Below, piece by piece: positions 17,675-27,774 of a stretch of 64,000 nucleotides of DNA (position 1 is its first letter; the number at the start of each line of letters is the position of its first letter). The stretch spans positions 1 to 64,000 of the forward strand of contig CANGPL010000001.1 in NCBI GenBank assembly GCA_947455725.1. Reading direction: 5' to 3'. This DNA is from Hyphomicrobiales bacterium (GTDB lineage: Bacteria > Pseudomonadota > Alphaproteobacteria > Rhizobiales > Beijerinckiaceae). Both the position numbers and the translations under genes were made by a program. Below the pieces are notes generated by a model. The model was given only the letters and a program-made list of their open reading frames with translations. It was not told the DNA's origin and ran no database searches.

Positions 17675-20600
17675 TTACTCTCCCGCAACCGCTAAAGGTT
17701 GGTTCTCATTCTCGGCCATCAATTCCTTGAGTGCGCGGCGATATTCAACCGGCATCACTTTGCGGAACTTGCCTTTGTAATCGTCCCAATGATCAAGAAT
17801 CTCGCGGGCACGGGTCGAGCCTGTGTAACGCGCGTGATTTTCGATCAGCATATGCAGACGTTCGGCGTCATGACGCGTCATGTCACCCATAACGTCGACG
17901 CGACCATGACCTTCGAGATCGCCGGAGGAGTGGTTGAGACGCTGGTTGAGCTCCTCTTCTTCCGCCACTGGCTCAAGTTCCACCATCGCCATGTTGCAAC
18001 GCTCGGCGAAATTACCTTCTTCATCGAGCACATAAGCGATACCACCCGACATGCCGGCGGCGAAATTGCGCCCCGTCTTGCCGAGCACAACAACAATGCC
18101 GCCCGTCATATATTCGCAACCATGATCGCCTGTGCCTTCGACAACCGCGATGGCACCAGAGTTACGAACCGCAAAACGCTCGCCCGCAACACCGCGGAAA
18201 TAGCATTCACCCTGGATCGCACCATAGAGCACGGTATTGCCAACGATGATCGACTCATGCGGCACGATCTGCGTAGCGTGCTTTGGCGGATAGATGATGA
18301 GCTTGCCGCCCGAAAGACCCTTGCCAACATAGTCATTGGCCTCGCCTTCGAGTTCCATGGTCACGCCGCGCGCCACCCATGCGCCGAAGCTCTGGCCAGC
18401 GGTACCCTTCAGCGACACATGGATTGTGTCATCCGGCAGGCCCTTATTGCCATAGCGCTTCGCCACTTCACCCGACAGCATCGCGCCTGCCGTGCGGTTG
18501 AGGCTCTTGATTGTCGTTTCGATCTTCACCGGTGTGCGATGCTCAAGCGCCGAAGAAGCCTTCTCGATCAGCGTGCGGTCGAGCACCGATTCCAAGTGAT
18601 GATCTTGTAGCATCGAGTGATGAATGTCGGTTGGCTTCTCGGCATGCGGCTTCAAGAACAGTTTCGAGAAGTCGAGACCCTTGGCCTTCCAATGATCGAT
18701 CGCTGTATCACGATCAAGCATCTGCATCTGGCCGACCATTTCATCGAAATTGCGATAGCCGAGACGTGCCATTTCTTCGCGCACTTCTTCAGCTACGAAG
18801 AAGAAGAAATTGATGACATGCTCGGGCAGGCCAACAAAGCGCTTGCGCAACACAGGATCCTGCGTCGCAACACCCACAGGGCAGGTGTTGAGATGGCATT
18901 TGCGCATCATGATGCAGCCCGCCGCAATCAACGGTGCGGTTGCGAAGCCGAATTCATCGGCACCGAGCAAGGCACCAACGATCACGTCGCGGCCGGTACG
19001 AATACCGCCATCGACCTGCACGGCAATACGCGAGCGCAGATTATTTTTCACCAGCGTTTGATGTGTTTCAGCGAGACCGATTTCCCATGGGCTACCGGTA
19101 TGCTTAATCGAAGTGAGTGGAGAAGCTCCCGTGCCCCCCTCAAAGCCCGAAATCGTCACATGATCGGCGCGTGCTTTCGAGACGCCTGCAGCGACCGTAC
19201 CAACGCCAATTTCAGAGACGAGCTTCACTGAGACTTGCGCCGCCGGATTCACATTCTTCAAATCGTAAATCAGCTGCGCCAAATCTTCGATCGAATAGAT
19301 GTCATGATGCGGCGGTGGCGAAATCAAGCCCACGCCTTGCGTCGAGTGGCGCACTTTCGCAATCACCGCATCGACCTTGTGACCGGGCAATTGTCCGCCT
19401 TCGCCGGGCTTTGCACCCTGCGCCATTTTGATCTGCATCATGTCGGAATTGACGAGATATTCCGTCGTCACGCCGAAGCGACCCGACGCCACTTGCTTAA
19501 TCGCCGAGCGCATGGAGTCGCCATTCGCCAATGGCTTGAAACGATCGGCTTCTTCGCCACCTTCGCCCGTGTTCGACTTGCCGCCAATGCGGTTCATCGC
19601 AATCGCGAGTGTTGTGTGCGCTTCGCGCGAGATTGAGCCGAAGGACATCGCGCCGGTCGCAAACCGCTTCACGATCGAGCTTGCATTTTCAACTTCGTCC
19701 AAAGGCACAGGCTTGCGGCTGTCTTCTTCCGCACTCTTGATGCGGAAGAGGCCACGAATCGTCAAAAGCCGTTCCGATTGCTCGTTCAAGAGCTTCGCAT
19801 ATTCGCGATATTTGTCTTGCGCATTGCCACGCACCGCGTGCTGCAAGAGCGAAACAGATTGTGGAGACCAAGCATGCGCTTCGCCGCGCATACGGAAGGC
19901 ATATTCACCACCCACATCAAGCGCATCGCGCAACACAGGCGAATTGCCAAATGCGTCTGAATGACGGCTTACGGTTTCTTGCGCAACTTCGGGGAGGCCT
20001 ACGCCACCAATTCGCGAATGTGTACCTGCGAAGTATTTTGCAACAAAGTCATCCGCCAAACCAATAGCGTCGAAAATCTGTGCGCCACAATAGGATTGGT
20101 AGGTCGAGATGCCCATCTTGGACATAACCTTCAAAATGCCTTTACCGACCGACTTGATGAAGCGCTTCTCGACTTCATAGGCCGAGACGTCATCTTGCAA
20201 GCCCTTCGCCATGTCGCCAAGTGTTTCGAACGCAAGCCATGGATTGATGGCTTCGGCGCCATAGCCAGCAAGGCAGGCAAAATGATGCACTTCACGTGCT
20301 TCACCGGTTTCCACGACAAGGCCAACCGAGGTGCGCAAGCCCTTGCGGATCAAATGATGATGCACGGCGGCGGTTGCGAGCAGTGCCGGAATTGGAATCC
20401 GGTCGGGGCCGACCATACGGTCAGAGAGCACAATGATATTGTAGCGTCCCTTCACGGCGGCTTCAGCACGCTCGCAAAGACGCTCAAGCGCTTCTTCCAT
20501 ACCATCCGCGCCTTGCTCGGTCGGATAGGTGATATCGAGCGTTTTGGTATCGAAGCTGTCTTCGATATGCCCAATCGAACGTATCTTTTCGAGATCGCCA

Positions 20601-22390
20601 TTGGTCAGAATCGGCTGACGCACTTCAAGCCGCTTGCGGCGTGAATTGCCTTCAAGATCAAAGATGTTCGGGCGCGGTCCTATGAAGGACACGAGGCTCA
20701 TCACCAATTCTTCGCGGATCGGATCAATCGGCGGATTGGTCACTTGCGCGAAGTTCTGCTTGAAATAGGTGTAGAGCAGTTTCGACTTGTCCGACATCGC
20801 CGAAATAGGCGTATCCGTGCCCATTGAGCCAACGGCCTCTTGACCCGTTGTCGCCATAGGCTCGAGCAAAATGTCGAGGTCTTCACGCGTGTAGCCAAAG
20901 GCTTGCTGACGGTCGAGCAGTGACACATCGGTGCGTGGCGCGCGTGGCTCAACAGGCCGCAAATCTTCGAGAACAATTTGTGTGTTCTTCAACCATGCAG
21001 CATAGGGGCTTGCGGTTGCGAGGCTTTCCTTGATCTCTTCGTCGGAGACAATACGACCTTCTTCCAAATCAACGAGCAACATCTTGCCCGGTTGCAAACG
21101 CCATTTTGTGACGATTTTTTCTTCCGGTACAGGCAACACGCCCATCTCAGATGCCATCACGACAAGGCCTTCGTCGGTGACATAATAGCGGGCTGGACGC
21201 AGACCATTACGATCAAGCGTTGCGCCGATCTGGCGGCCATCCGTGAAGGCGACGGCGGCAGGGCCGTCCCATGGTTCCATGAGCGCTGCGTAATATTCAT
21301 AAAACGCGCGGCGCTGCTCATCCATGAGCGGATTACCAGCCCATGCTTCAGGGATCAGCATCATCATCGCATGAGCGAGCGAGTAGCCGCCCTGAACCAA
21401 AAATTCGAGCGCATTGTCAAAGCATGCGGTATCGGACTGGCCTTCGTAAGAAATCGGCCAAAGCTTCGAGATTTCGGTGCCGAAAAGCTCCGAGTCGACA
21501 GAGGCCTGACGCGCCGCCATCCAGTTCACATTGCCGCGCAGCGTGTTGATTTCGCCATTATGGGCGACCATCCGATAAGGGTGCGCGAGTGACCAGGTCG
21601 GGAATGTGTTGGTCGAGAAGCGTTGATGCACCAGCGCAACCGCTGACTCCAAACGCTCATCGCGCAAATCAGGGAAGTAATCGCCCAACTGCGTCGCGAG
21701 CAACATGCCCTTATAAACAAGTGTGCGTGCCGAGAGCGAAACCGGATAAAAACCCTTCGTCGCTGGGTTGCCGAGATTATAGATCGTGTTTGAAATCACC
21801 TTGCGCAGAATGAACAGGCGACGCTCGAACGAATCCGTGTCTGCAATGCCTGCACCACGGCCAATAAAGATCTGGCGATGGGTAGGCTCGGTTGGCTTTA
21901 CGCTTTCGCCCAAGCAGGAACTATCCACAGGCACATCGCGCCAGCCCAAGAAAATCTGGCCTTCTTCGACGACAACGCGCTCAATAATGGCTTCGCAGAG
22001 CTTACGGCCTTCCGCATCGTGCGGCAAAAACACGTGACCAACGGCATATTGCTCTGGTGCCGGCAGTGTGAAGCCAAGCTTCGCGCATTCTTCTGACAAA
22101 AACCGATGCGGAATTTGCACCAGCATACCGCAACCGTCGCCAGCCTTAGGGTCTGCGCCGACAGCGCCGCGATGGTCGAGGTTCAACAAGATTTGCAAGC
22201 CCATCTCGACAACAGAATGGGACTTGCCACGCTTCATATCGGCGACAAAGCCTACGCCGCAGGAATCTTTTTCAAGCGAGGGGTCATAGGAGCCAGAGGC
22301 TTCCGGTAGGCCTGCATTACGCAGCACATCCGCTTTCGACGGGGCAACCATCGCTGAAGATGATAAAACGCCACTCGTTTCCGTGCTCAT
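17675..22390 (-). CDS. gltB: Glutamate synthase, large subunit
   Basis: The alpha subunit of NADPH-glutamate synthase, converting glutamine and 2-oxoglutarate into two glutamates. The 1571 residues comprise an N-terminal propeptide, class II glutaminase starting at the nucleophile C44 (in KDSCGVGF), a central domain, the FMN-binding synthase domain ([28 protein letters not shown]) with its 3Fe-4S cysteines in [15 protein letters not shown], and the C-terminal GXGXG domain. ATG 22390 follows GGGGAGAG. The length is full. Long reading frames on the opposite strand are shadows of this gene. Confidence 0.97.
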   Translation of the reverse strand: MSTETSGVLSSSAMVAPSKADVLRNAGLPEASGSYDPSLEKDSCGVGFVADMKRGKSHSVVEMGLQILLNLDHRGAVGADPKAGDGCGMLVQIPHRFLSEECAKLGFTLPAPEQYAVGHVFLPHDAEGRKLCEAIIERVVVEEGQIFLGWRDVPVDSSCLGESVKPTEPTHRQIFIGRGAGIADTDSFERRLFILRKVISNTIYNLGNPATKGFYPVSLSARTLVYKGMLLATQLGDYFPDLRDERLESAVALVHQRFSTNTFPTWSLAHPYRMVAHNGEINTLRGNVNWMAARQASVDSELFGTEISKLWPISYEGQSDTACFDNALEFLVQGGYSLAHAMMMLIPEAWAGNPLMDEQRRAFYEYYAALMEPWDGPAAVAFTDGRQIGATLDRNGLRPARYYVTDEGLVVMASEMGVLPVPEEKIVTKWRLQPGKMLLVDLEEGRIVSDEEIKESLATASPYAAWLKNTQIVLEDLRPVEPRAPRTDVSLLDRQQAFGYTREDLDILLEPMATTGQEAVGSMGTDTPISAMSDKSKLLYTYFKQNFAQVTNPPIDPIREELVMSLVSFIGPRPNIFDLEGNSRRKRLEVRQPILTNGDLEKIRSIGHIEDSFDTKTLDITYPTEQGADGMEEALERLCERAEAAVKGRYNIIVLSDRMVGPDRIPIPALLATAAVHHHLIRKGLRTSVGLVVETGEAREVHHFACLAGYGAEAINPWLAFETLGDMAKGLQDDVSAYEVEKRFIKSVGKGILKVMSKMGISTYQSYCGAQIFDAIGLADDFVAKYFAGTHSRIGGVGLPEVAQETVSRHSDAFGNSPVLRDALDVGGEYAFRMRGEAHAWSPQSVSLLQHAVRGNAQDKYREYAKLLNEQSERLLTIRGLFRIKSAEEDSRKPVPLDEVENASSIVKRFATGAMSFGSISREAHTTLAIAMNRIGGKSNTGEGGEEADRFKPLANGDSMRSAIKQVASGRFGVTTEYLVNSDMMQIKMAQGAKPGEGGQLPGHKVDAVIAKVRHSTQGVGLISPPPHHDIYSIEDLAQLIYDLKNVNPAAQVSVKLVSEIGVGTVAAGVSKARADHVTISGFEGGTGASPLTSIKHTGSPWEIGLAETHQTLVKNNLRSRIAVQVDGGIRTGRDVIVGALLGADEFGFATAPLIAAGCIMMRKCHLNTCPVGVATQDPVLRKRFVGLPEHVINFFFFVAEEVREEMARLGYRNFDEMVGQMQMLDRDTAIDHWKAKGLDFSKLFLKPHAEKPTDIHHSMLQDHHLESVLDRTLIEKASSALEHRTPVKIETTIKSLNRTAGAMLSGEVAKRYGNKGLPDDTIHVSLKGTAGQSFGAWVARGVTMELEGEANDYVGKGLSGGKLIIYPPKHATQIVPHESIIVGNTVLYGAIQGECYFRGVAGERFAVRNSGAIAVVEGTGDHGCEYMTGGIVVVLGKTGRNFAAGMSGGIAYVLDEEGNFAERCNMAMVELEPVAEEEELNQRLNHSSGDLEGHGRVDVMGDMTRHDAERLHMLIENHARYTGSTRAREILDHWDDYKGKFRKVMPVEYRRALKELMAENENQPLAVAGE

Positions 22391-22488
22391 AGCTCTCTCC
22401 CCGGTCTAGATGCGCCTTTGCCGATGATCGACAAACCCGCTGGTTTGGGGGGCCGTTTTTGAGGAGGAGGTGGGTCGCGCCCCTTCTT

Positions 22489-22556
22489 GCGCCCGCTTCC
22501 TGCGGGCGCGACCAGCTAGAAGCTGATAAGCGCCCTACGCCCGCGTTTTGCGGGCG
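22489..22556. repeat. Two similar GC-rich hairpins in the gltB/threonine aldolase intergenic region
   Basis: The 438-base gap between gltB and threonine aldolase holds two hairpins: GCGCCCGC/GCGGGCGC (22489-22496 with 22502-22509, loop TTCCT) and CGCCCGC/GCGGGCG (22538-22544 with 22550-22556, loop GTTTT). They share the same stem core, which suggests a duplicated palindromic element. They may affect gltB transcription or act as a terminator. A leftward 65-residue reading frame (22535-22732) crosses the region but has no recognisable features. I see nothing else in the gap. Confidence 0.4.
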
Positions 22557-22828
22557 GCACGTTTAACGCCGCCAAGGGTGGTGCGCTTTTGCGTCGTCGA
22601 CGAATGAAGAGTGCCGTTCAGCCGCATGGAACTTCCAAACCCTACTGGCAACGCCAGAATAATAATCTTGAAAATGGGACAGTAAGGCTGTCCTATTTCG
22701 CGCCGACAATTACATGTTTTTTTAGACTGCACAAGAGGGCAGCTAGGTGAATCTTTTTAGATACGCCTCGCCCTTTTCAATGGATCCGTCTAAGTGCAGT
22801 CTCAACGCCAGAATCGGAGTGGAAAATA

Positions 22829-23893
22829 ATGATCAATCTAGCGAGTGATAATGTCGTCGGTGCTTCAAAGCAGGTTTTAGAGGCTTTAATTGCGGCCAAT
22901 TCAGGGGCGGAAGCAGCCTATGGCTCGGATCATTATACGAATGAGGCCGAAGCGATGTTGGCCGAAATTTTCGAGCACGAAGTCAAAGTATTTCTCGTAG
23001 CAACGGGTACAGGGGCAAACGCGCTCGCTTTGGCCGCGCTCTCGCCGCCTTGGGGAGCCATTTTCTGCCATGAAGAAAGCCATGTCGCAGATGACGAGTG
23101 CGGCGCGCCGGAAATGTTCACCGATGGCGCGAAGCTCATCGGTTTGCCGGGGATCAATGGCAAAATCACCGCCGAGCGCCTCGAAACCGCCATCGCCCGC
23201 TATCCGAAAGGGGTAGTCAAGGCCGTGCAGCCTGCGGCCGTTTCCATTTCGCAGGTTACCGAGTCCGGAACGATCTACACTTTGGAAGAGATCGCCCGGA
23301 TCGGCGAAGTAGCCCGTCGGCACGATTTAGGCTTCCATTTAGACGGAGCTCGCTTTGCCAATGCACTCGTCGCGCTCAATTGCACGCCGGCTGAAATGAC
23401 TTGGAAGGCGGGCGTCGACATTGTTTCCTTTGGTGCCACAAAAAATGGCGGCCTTGCTTGCGAGGCCGTTGTCTTTTTTGATCCGGCCAGAGCCGAGCAT
23501 TTCGGCTTCCGGCGGAAGCGGTCGGGACATACGGTGTCGAAAGGCCGCCTTTTGGGGGCCCAAATGTCCGCCTATCTCAAGAATCACCATTGGCTGGATA
23601 ATGCCCGCCATGCCAACGCAATGGCGGCGCGTTTGGTCCAAGGCCTTAGCGGATTGCCGGGCGTTCGTCTGCCTTGGCCGTCTCAAGCGAACGAAGTTTT
23701 TGCTATTTTGCCGAAAGGAACCGCGAAAAGCTTGGCAGATGCGGGCGTTCGCGCGGCACCTTGGTACGAATTGAGCGTCAGCCTACCGCCTCATGAAAAG
23801 ATTAGCGGCGACGAAGTTTTTTGGCGCTTTGTGACGAGTTTTGAAACGAAGGCCGAGGAAATCGATCAGGTAATTAAATTGGCACGAGGATAA
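22829..23893 (+). CDS. ltaE: L-threonine aldolase (low-specificity)
   Basis: PLP enzyme that splits threonine or allo-threonine into glycine and acetaldehyde. The 354-residue protein has the fold type I pattern: SDNVVGAS at the start, GTGANALAL, HLDGARFANAL with the cofactor-pairing Asp, and the Schiff-base lysine in SFGATKNGGLA. ATG 22829 lies behind GGAGTGG. It stands alone between two intergenic repeat elements. Confidence 0.9.
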   Translation: MINLASDNVVGASKQVLEALIAANSGAEAAYGSDHYTNEAEAMLAEIFEHEVKVFLVATGTGANALALAALSPPWGAIFCHEESHVADDECGAPEMFTDGAKLIGLPGINGKITAERLETAIARYPKGVVKAVQPAAVSISQVTESGTIYTLEEIARIGEVARRHDLGFHLDGARFANALVALNCTPAEMTWKAGVDIVSFGATKNGGLACEAVVFFDPARAEHFGFRRKRSGHTVSKGRLLGAQMSAYLKNHHWLDNARHANAMAARLVQGLSGLPGVRLPWPSQANEVFAILPKGTAKSLADAGVRAAPWYELSVSLPPHEKISGDEVFWRFVTSFETKAEEIDQVIKLARG

Positions 23894-23900
23894 AACGAAA

Positions 23901-23990
23901 GTCCTTCGACAAGGGCCTGAAAGCCAGGCTCAGGATGAGGAATAATCAATCCACCTCACCCTGAGCCACGGCGAAGCCGTGAATCGAAGG
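23901..23990. repeat. Imperfect intergenic palindrome
   Basis: CCTTCGA (23903-23909) pairs with TCGAAGG (23984-23990), and GGCTCAGGATGAGG (23927-23940) pairs, with one mismatch, with CCTCACCCTGAGCC (23954-23967). The CCTTCGA...CTCAGGATGAGG pattern resembles palindromic intergenic repeats common in alphaproteobacterial genomes. It separates the convergent threonine aldolase and hsp20 genes and could also act as a bidirectional terminator. Confidence 0.55.
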
Positions 23991-24005
23991 GTCTTATTAA
24001 ACCCC

Positions 24006-24464
24006 TTACGCCGCGTTGGCCTCAAGCACCTTGGCTTGTGAATTAGCTGCGATCGGAATGACCCGAGGCTTCTTGGCTTCTGGTACCTCGCGCACTAAAT
24101 CGACGTGTAATAGGCCGTTCTCTAAGCTTGCACCGGTAACTTGGACATGATCAGCAAGCTGGAACCGGCGGACAAAGGCCCGCGCCGCAATGCCTTGATG
24201 CAAGACCTCGCGCTTCGCGTTTTCCGCTTCGGCCTGCTTTTCTCCCGAAATCGTTAGGGTGTTTTCTTTGACTTCGATCGATAATTCGGGCTCCGCAAAA
24301 CCGGCAACTGCAACTGTAATTCGGTAAGCGTTGTCGTCGGTTCGCTCAATATTATAGGGCGGATAGGTCGTGGCTTCCGGCCCCGTTGCTTGATCTAACA
24401 GAGAAAAGATACGGTCAAAGCCGATGGTTGACCGATAAAGGGGGGAGAGATCAAAGTGACGCAT
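24006..24464 (-). CDS. Small heat-shock protein, Hsp20 family
   Basis: ATP-independent chaperone that holds unfolded proteins. The 152-residue protein starts MRHFDLSPLYRSTIGFDR, as in rhizobial HspA-type proteins, has the alpha-crystallin domain in the middle (YNIERTDDNAYRITVAVAG to LENGLLHVDLVRE) and a C-terminal anchoring motif with PRVIPI. I chose ATG 24464 because GGAGG stands 9 bases before it; ATG 24470 is too close. The leader looks like a ROSE-type RNA thermometer. Confidence 0.92.
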   Translation of the reverse strand: MRHFDLSPLYRSTIGFDRIFSLLDQATGPEATTYPPYNIERTDDNAYRITVAVAGFAEPELSIEVKENTLTISGEKQAEAENAKREVLHQGIAARAFVRRFQLADHVQVTGASLENGLLHVDLVREVPEAKKPRVIPIAANSQAKVLEANAA

Positions 24465-24557
24465 ATGCATATCCTCCAATTGAAGCGACATGAAGTCATG
24501 AGGTTCGTCCCATTGGGCCCGAGCCTTTAGACAGGCAACCGGAATGGTCTGCCTGTC
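24465..24557 (-). promoter_or_regulatory. Candidate ROSE-type RNA thermometer of hsp20
   Basis: Read leftward, the hsp20 leader has a perfect 8-bp hairpin (arms 24550-24557 and 24530-24537, GACAGGCA/TGCCTGTC), a central weak stem, and a start-proximal segment in which TCGCTTC stands four bases before GGAGGAT, the ribosome-binding site. A (U)CGCU segment facing AGGA across a short loop is the hallmark of ROSE elements, which mask the ribosome-binding site at low temperature in rhizobial small heat-shock genes. The identification rests on these motifs; folding was done by eye. Confidence 0.6.
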
Positions 24558-24594
24558 ACTGAGGTAGGTAGTGTGAAGCTGGGCTTCAAGGGGT

Positions 24595-25554
24595 GTGTTG
24601 GAGGATCGTGTGAAGCATTTGGTTCGGCAAAATCTTGTATCCATTCCCGACAATCCGATACCGGATGGTGCTCTGGTTGAGCGCGTTGAAACGAGGGATG
24701 GTGTAACGCTTCGCGCTGCCATTTGGCGGCCGAGGACACTTGAAAACGGTAAAGTTATCCTTGTTTTGCAAGGTCGAACCGAATTTGTTGAACGCTACGC
24801 TGAGACAGTGCGCGAGCTGCTTAATCGCGGCTTTCACGTCATTGCTTTTGATTGGCGCGGGCAGGGCGGATCAGAGCGGCTGCTTGCCAATCCCCGCAAA
24901 GGCCATGTTGGCCGCTTTGACGATTATAGGTCTGATCTCGCAGCCATAATCGACCAAATTATGCCCCGATTTAACGGGCTTCGGCGCATGGCCTTGGCCC
25001 ATTCCATGGGTGGGGCGGTGCTGCTGAGCGCGTTAGCTCAGGATGACAATTTGTTTGATCGATGCGTCTTATCGGCCCCAATGATCGGCCTTTCTATGGT
25101 TAAACGCCCCGAACTCGCTCATTTCTCCGCGCGCCTCTTGGCAGGCCTTGGCCTTTCGCGCTCTTATGTGCCGGGTGGCTCGGATGGCGCGACCTTTCCT
25201 TTTGAGGATAACCCGTTAACGCAGGATGAGCACCGCCACGGTATTGCGGCCAAAGTCTTTGAAATTGCTCCGGATTTGGCCATTGGCAGCCCAACCATCG
25301 GCTGGACGTCGACGAGTTTCAGCGCCATGGCCGATTTACAAGATCCGTCAACACCGGCCCGGATAGGCACGCCGATTTTGATCGCGGCGGGGCCCCAGGA
25401 TCGGATTACGTCAACGCTTGCTGCACGCGTTTTTGCCGAGCGCCTTAAAAACGGACAATTCCTTGCCATTGACGGGGCAGAGCACGAGGTTTTGTTAGAA
25501 ATTGAACCAATTCGCCAAGCCTTTTGGTCGGCTTTTGATCAATTTACCGCCTAA
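24595..25554 (+). CDS. Alpha/beta hydrolase, lysophospholipase (PldB)-like
   Basis: A 319-residue serine hydrolase of the COG2267 type, likely acting on lysophospholipids or monoacylglycerols. The nucleophile elbow is AHSMGGAVLL, the oxyanion region is FDWRGQGGS, and the terminal catalytic histidine is in GAEHEVLLE. Start GTG 24595 is provisional: GTG 24610, five bases after GGAGG, is also likely and would shorten it by five residues. It is divergent from hsp20. No signal peptide is evident. Confidence 0.85.
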   Translation: MLEDRVKHLVRQNLVSIPDNPIPDGALVERVETRDGVTLRAAIWRPRTLENGKVILVLQGRTEFVERYAETVRELLNRGFHVIAFDWRGQGGSERLLANPRKGHVGRFDDYRSDLAAIIDQIMPRFNGLRRMALAHSMGGAVLLSALAQDDNLFDRCVLSAPMIGLSMVKRPELAHFSARLLAGLGLSRSYVPGGSDGATFPFEDNPLTQDEHRHGIAAKVFEIAPDLAIGSPTIGWTSTSFSAMADLQDPSTPARIGTPILIAAGPQDRITSTLAARVFAERLKNGQFLAIDGAEHEVLLEIEPIRQAFWSAFDQFTA

Positions 25555-25556
25555 TA

Positions 25557-26339
25557 TCAGGCGTTTAGCAACTCCATTGCGGCCGCATGCGTACGCTTGT
25601 CGCCCGCCGCAATAATCGAGCCGCCATTGACGGGTGAGCCACCATCCCAGGTCGTTACAATGCCGCCAGCGCCTTCAATGATGGGGATGAGCGCGACAAT
25701 ATCGTAAGGCTTTAAATTGGATTCAATCACCAAATCGATAAATCCGGCAGCAACCATACAAAAAGCATAGCAATCGTAGCCAAACCGCGTCAGACGGACC
25801 GCTTTTTCGACCTTTTGAAAGGATTTCAACTCTTTGGCGTCGAACATCGTTGTCGAGGTGCAGGACAAAGTAGCGTCCGCCAAATTGGCGCAAGCGCGGG
25901 TTTTGAGGGGCCTGTCGCCCGCGGGCGTCCGCAAGGTGGCCGCACCGCCATCTCCAAAAAAGCGCTCTTTGGTGTAAGGCTGGTTCATCATACCAAAGGC
26001 GGGATGGCCGTTCCGGGTAAGCCCGATCAGGGTTCCCCACAAAGGAAGTCCCGAAATAAAGGCTTTGGTCCCGTCAATCGGGTCGAGCACCCAGACAAAT
26101 TCCGCATCGGGCTTTTCCGAACCAAATTCCTCGCCAATAATGCCGTGGTCGGGGAAGGTTGTTTTAATCCGCGAGCGCATAACCGCTTCGCTGGCGCGAT
26201 CCGCTTCCGTCACGGGGTCGAACGCGCCGCCATTCGATTTATCAACCGCACTTAACGATGACCGGAAAAAAGGCAAAATAGCCGCACCGGATAGGGAGGC
26301 GAGCTCATCTACAAAGGCTGAAAAGTCGACGGCGGACAT
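25557..26339 (-). CDS. hisN: Histidinol-phosphatase, inositol monophosphatase family
   Basis: A Mg2+-dependent phosphatase of 260 residues. The metal-binding motifs are IGEEFG (near 71), DPIDGTKAF (near 87-95) and KPYDIVALIPI. This sequence pattern matches HisN-type histidinol-phosphatases, which replace HisB phosphatase in many alphaproteobacteria; inositol monophosphatase is the alternative. ATG 26339 has GGAG at 6 bases; ATG 26345 is adjacent to that motif and less likely. Its stop lies 2 bases from the stop of the convergent hydrolase gene. Confidence 0.85.
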   Translation of the reverse strand: MSAVDFSAFVDELASLSGAAILPFFRSSLSAVDKSNGGAFDPVTEADRASEAVMRSRIKTTFPDHGIIGEEFGSEKPDAEFVWVLDPIDGTKAFISGLPLWGTLIGLTRNGHPAFGMMNQPYTKERFFGDGGAATLRTPAGDRPLKTRACANLADATLSCTSTTMFDAKELKSFQKVEKAVRLTRFGYDCYAFCMVAAGFIDLVIESNLKPYDIVALIPIIEGAGGIVTTWDGGSPVNGGSIIAAGDKRTHAAAMELLNA

Positions 26340-26446
26340 ACTCATCTCCGGTCAAAATTGAGTGTGTTCTGATAGCTTGGCTGGGCCGGATTCGCAATTC
26401 GGCGAAAAACAAGCTGCAAAGGATCGGTATTTTACCGAAATTCACA

Positions 26447-26478
26447 TTTTGCATAGCTTGCAAAGCAGCTATGCAAAA
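26447..26478. repeat. Perfect 12-bp inverted repeat upstream of hisN
   Basis: TTTTGCATAGCT (26447-26458) and AGCTATGCAAAA (26467-26478) form perfect 12-base arms around 8 bases. The site lies about 110 bases upstream of hisN and about 90 bases before the candidate sRNA. It could be an operator for a dimeric regulator or a stem in a transcript. The 26340-26714 gap otherwise holds A+T-rich sequence and the sRNA candidate. Confidence 0.5.
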
Positions 26479-26570
26479 TATAAAGTAATCCCCTATCTTA
26501 TTGATATTTATATATTTTTAATAAGTTTACACTAACCATTGATCCTATTGGTAAAATTTTTGCCAATAAC

Positions 26571-26697
26571 GCTCTTGCATTTTGTGCAGCGCAAGAGCAT
26601 TTTGTTGCAGTGCGATATCGCTGGATCAGTGATATCCGCGGCCCTTCTTGGGCGTTTCCTCCCTAGACTTGGGCCGCCCTTTGGGCGGCCTCTTTTT
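26571..26697 (+). ncRNA. Candidate small RNA with anti-Shine-Dalgarno motif and intrinsic terminator
   Basis: This non-coding stretch shows three successive hairpins: GCTCTTGC/GCAAGAGC (26571-26578, 26591-26598), GATATC/GATATC (26614-26619, 26631-26636) and GCCC/GGGC (26641-26644, 26650-26653). An unpaired TTTCCTCCCTAG follows, then a strong terminator. A CU-rich anti-Shine-Dalgarno motif just before a terminator is typical of trans-acting sRNAs in rhizobia. A promoter lies presumably in the A+T-rich sequence upstream, but I could not define it. No reading frame of note crosses it. Confidence 0.5.
26672..26697 (+). terminator. Rho-independent terminator of the candidate sRNA
   Basis: GGCCGCCC (26672-26679) pairs with GGGCGGCC (26683-26690) around TTT, followed by TCTTTTTTT. 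The T-run is on the plus strand, so it ends a rightward transcript, yet no rightward gene lies upstream of it; this is the main evidence for the sRNA. Confidence 0.85.
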
Positions 26698-26714
26698 TTG
26701 TCTATTGGTTGGAA

Positions 26715-27605
26715 TTATTCGGCGGCAAGGTCCAGCGGCTGGCATTCCGCGTCGATAAAAGCGATGAGTTGACCCGCCATAATTGTTAAATTCCGTTGCA
26801 ATTCCTCAAATTCGGGCAGGTGCTCGAGGCGCCTTTCGTTCAAATAAAGCCCGCGGTTAATTTCAATTTGCACCGCATGAATGCCCGTTTCGGGATTACC
26901 ATAGTGTTCGGTAATGTAACCACCGGCATAGGGCCTGTTACGGGCAACCACATAGCCTAAATCGCGTAAACTCGCTTCAATAAAGTCCGGAATGGACGGA
27001 TCGGCGCTCGTTCCAAATCGATCACCAATCACGATATCGCAATCAAAGCTTTCTGAGCGGGCCACCGCCGCAGAAGGCATGGAGTGGCAATCGACCAGCA
27101 CTGCTAGCCCGTGCCGACGCTGAGCCGTAATCAATGCTCGCGCCAGCGCGCGATGATAGGGCTTATATAGCGTCTCGATCCGCTCAAGCGCTTCATCAAT
27201 CGTTAAAGGGTGCCGATAAATGTCATGGCCGTCGCCCACCGTGCGAGGAATTGTCCCCAATCCGCTTGCGACCCTCAACGACCGCGTATTCACAAAAGGC
27301 GGCAGCCGGCTGCTAAACATCCGCGGATCGAGCTCGTAGGGCTCGCGATTAACGTCGATATAGGCGCGGGGAAACTCTACTTTCATTAGTGAGCCGCCAA
27401 TAGCCGTGACATGATCGAATAAAGCGTCGACATCCACATCTTCCGAGCGCCGCAGAGAGAGTGGGTCTAATCGAGAGGCCGAAAGAAACGCTTCCGGATA
27501 GTTGGCCCCCGAATGCGGCGAGTTAAATAGCACGGCGGCTGGCCCCGAAAGCGGGTGTACAAGCCGAAAAGCGGGCTCAAACTGGCAGGTTAGCTCGTTT
27601 GTCAT
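26715..27605 (-). CDS. N-formylglutamate amidohydrolase
   Basis: Hydrolyses N-formylglutamate or a related N-formyl amino acid to formate and the amino acid. The 296-residue protein shows the family start VLFNSPHSGANYP (His metal ligand), SEDVDVDALFD, AYIDVNREPYELD, VDCHSMPS and the C-terminal QIEINRGLYL. The enzyme often completes histidine degradation, but no hut genes are here, and in Hyphomicrobiales it commonly sits divergent from cpdR, as in this window. Confidence 0.92.
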   Translation of the reverse strand: MTNELTCQFEPAFRLVHPLSGPAAVLFNSPHSGANYPEAFLSASRLDPLSLRRSEDVDVDALFDHVTAIGGSLMKVEFPRAYIDVNREPYELDPRMFSSRLPPFVNTRSLRVASGLGTIPRTVGDGHDIYRHPLTIDEALERIETLYKPYHRALARALITAQRRHGLAVLVDCHSMPSAAVARSESFDCDIVIGDRFGTSADPSIPDFIEASLRDLGYVVARNRPYAGGYITEHYGNPETGIHAVQIEINRGLYLNERRLEHLPEFEELQRNLTIMAGQLIAFIDAECQPLDLAAE

Positions 27606-27774
27606 CCCAATCCGTGCCTTTTGAGAAATAGGGTGGATAGGTTATTTTTATCTCATAACGCTTAAGGCCATTAATTTGATCAGATCTTAAGATCATTGTC
27701 CAATTTCGGTCCTATTTTCACGGGTTGTTTACCAAATCCGTTTCATAAGACGATGTGAAACGGAGTGAGGCGAG

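Noticed and set aside
17699-18610. 303-codon rightward frame, and others to about 22.3 kb, opposite gltB
   Set aside because: They mirror a fully conserved glutamate synthase gene and have His/Arg-rich, low-complexity translations without start signals.
22535-22732. 65-codon leftward frame between gltB and threonine aldolase
   Set aside because: It crosses a palindromic element that gives its basic C-terminus; there is no family and no convincing start signal.
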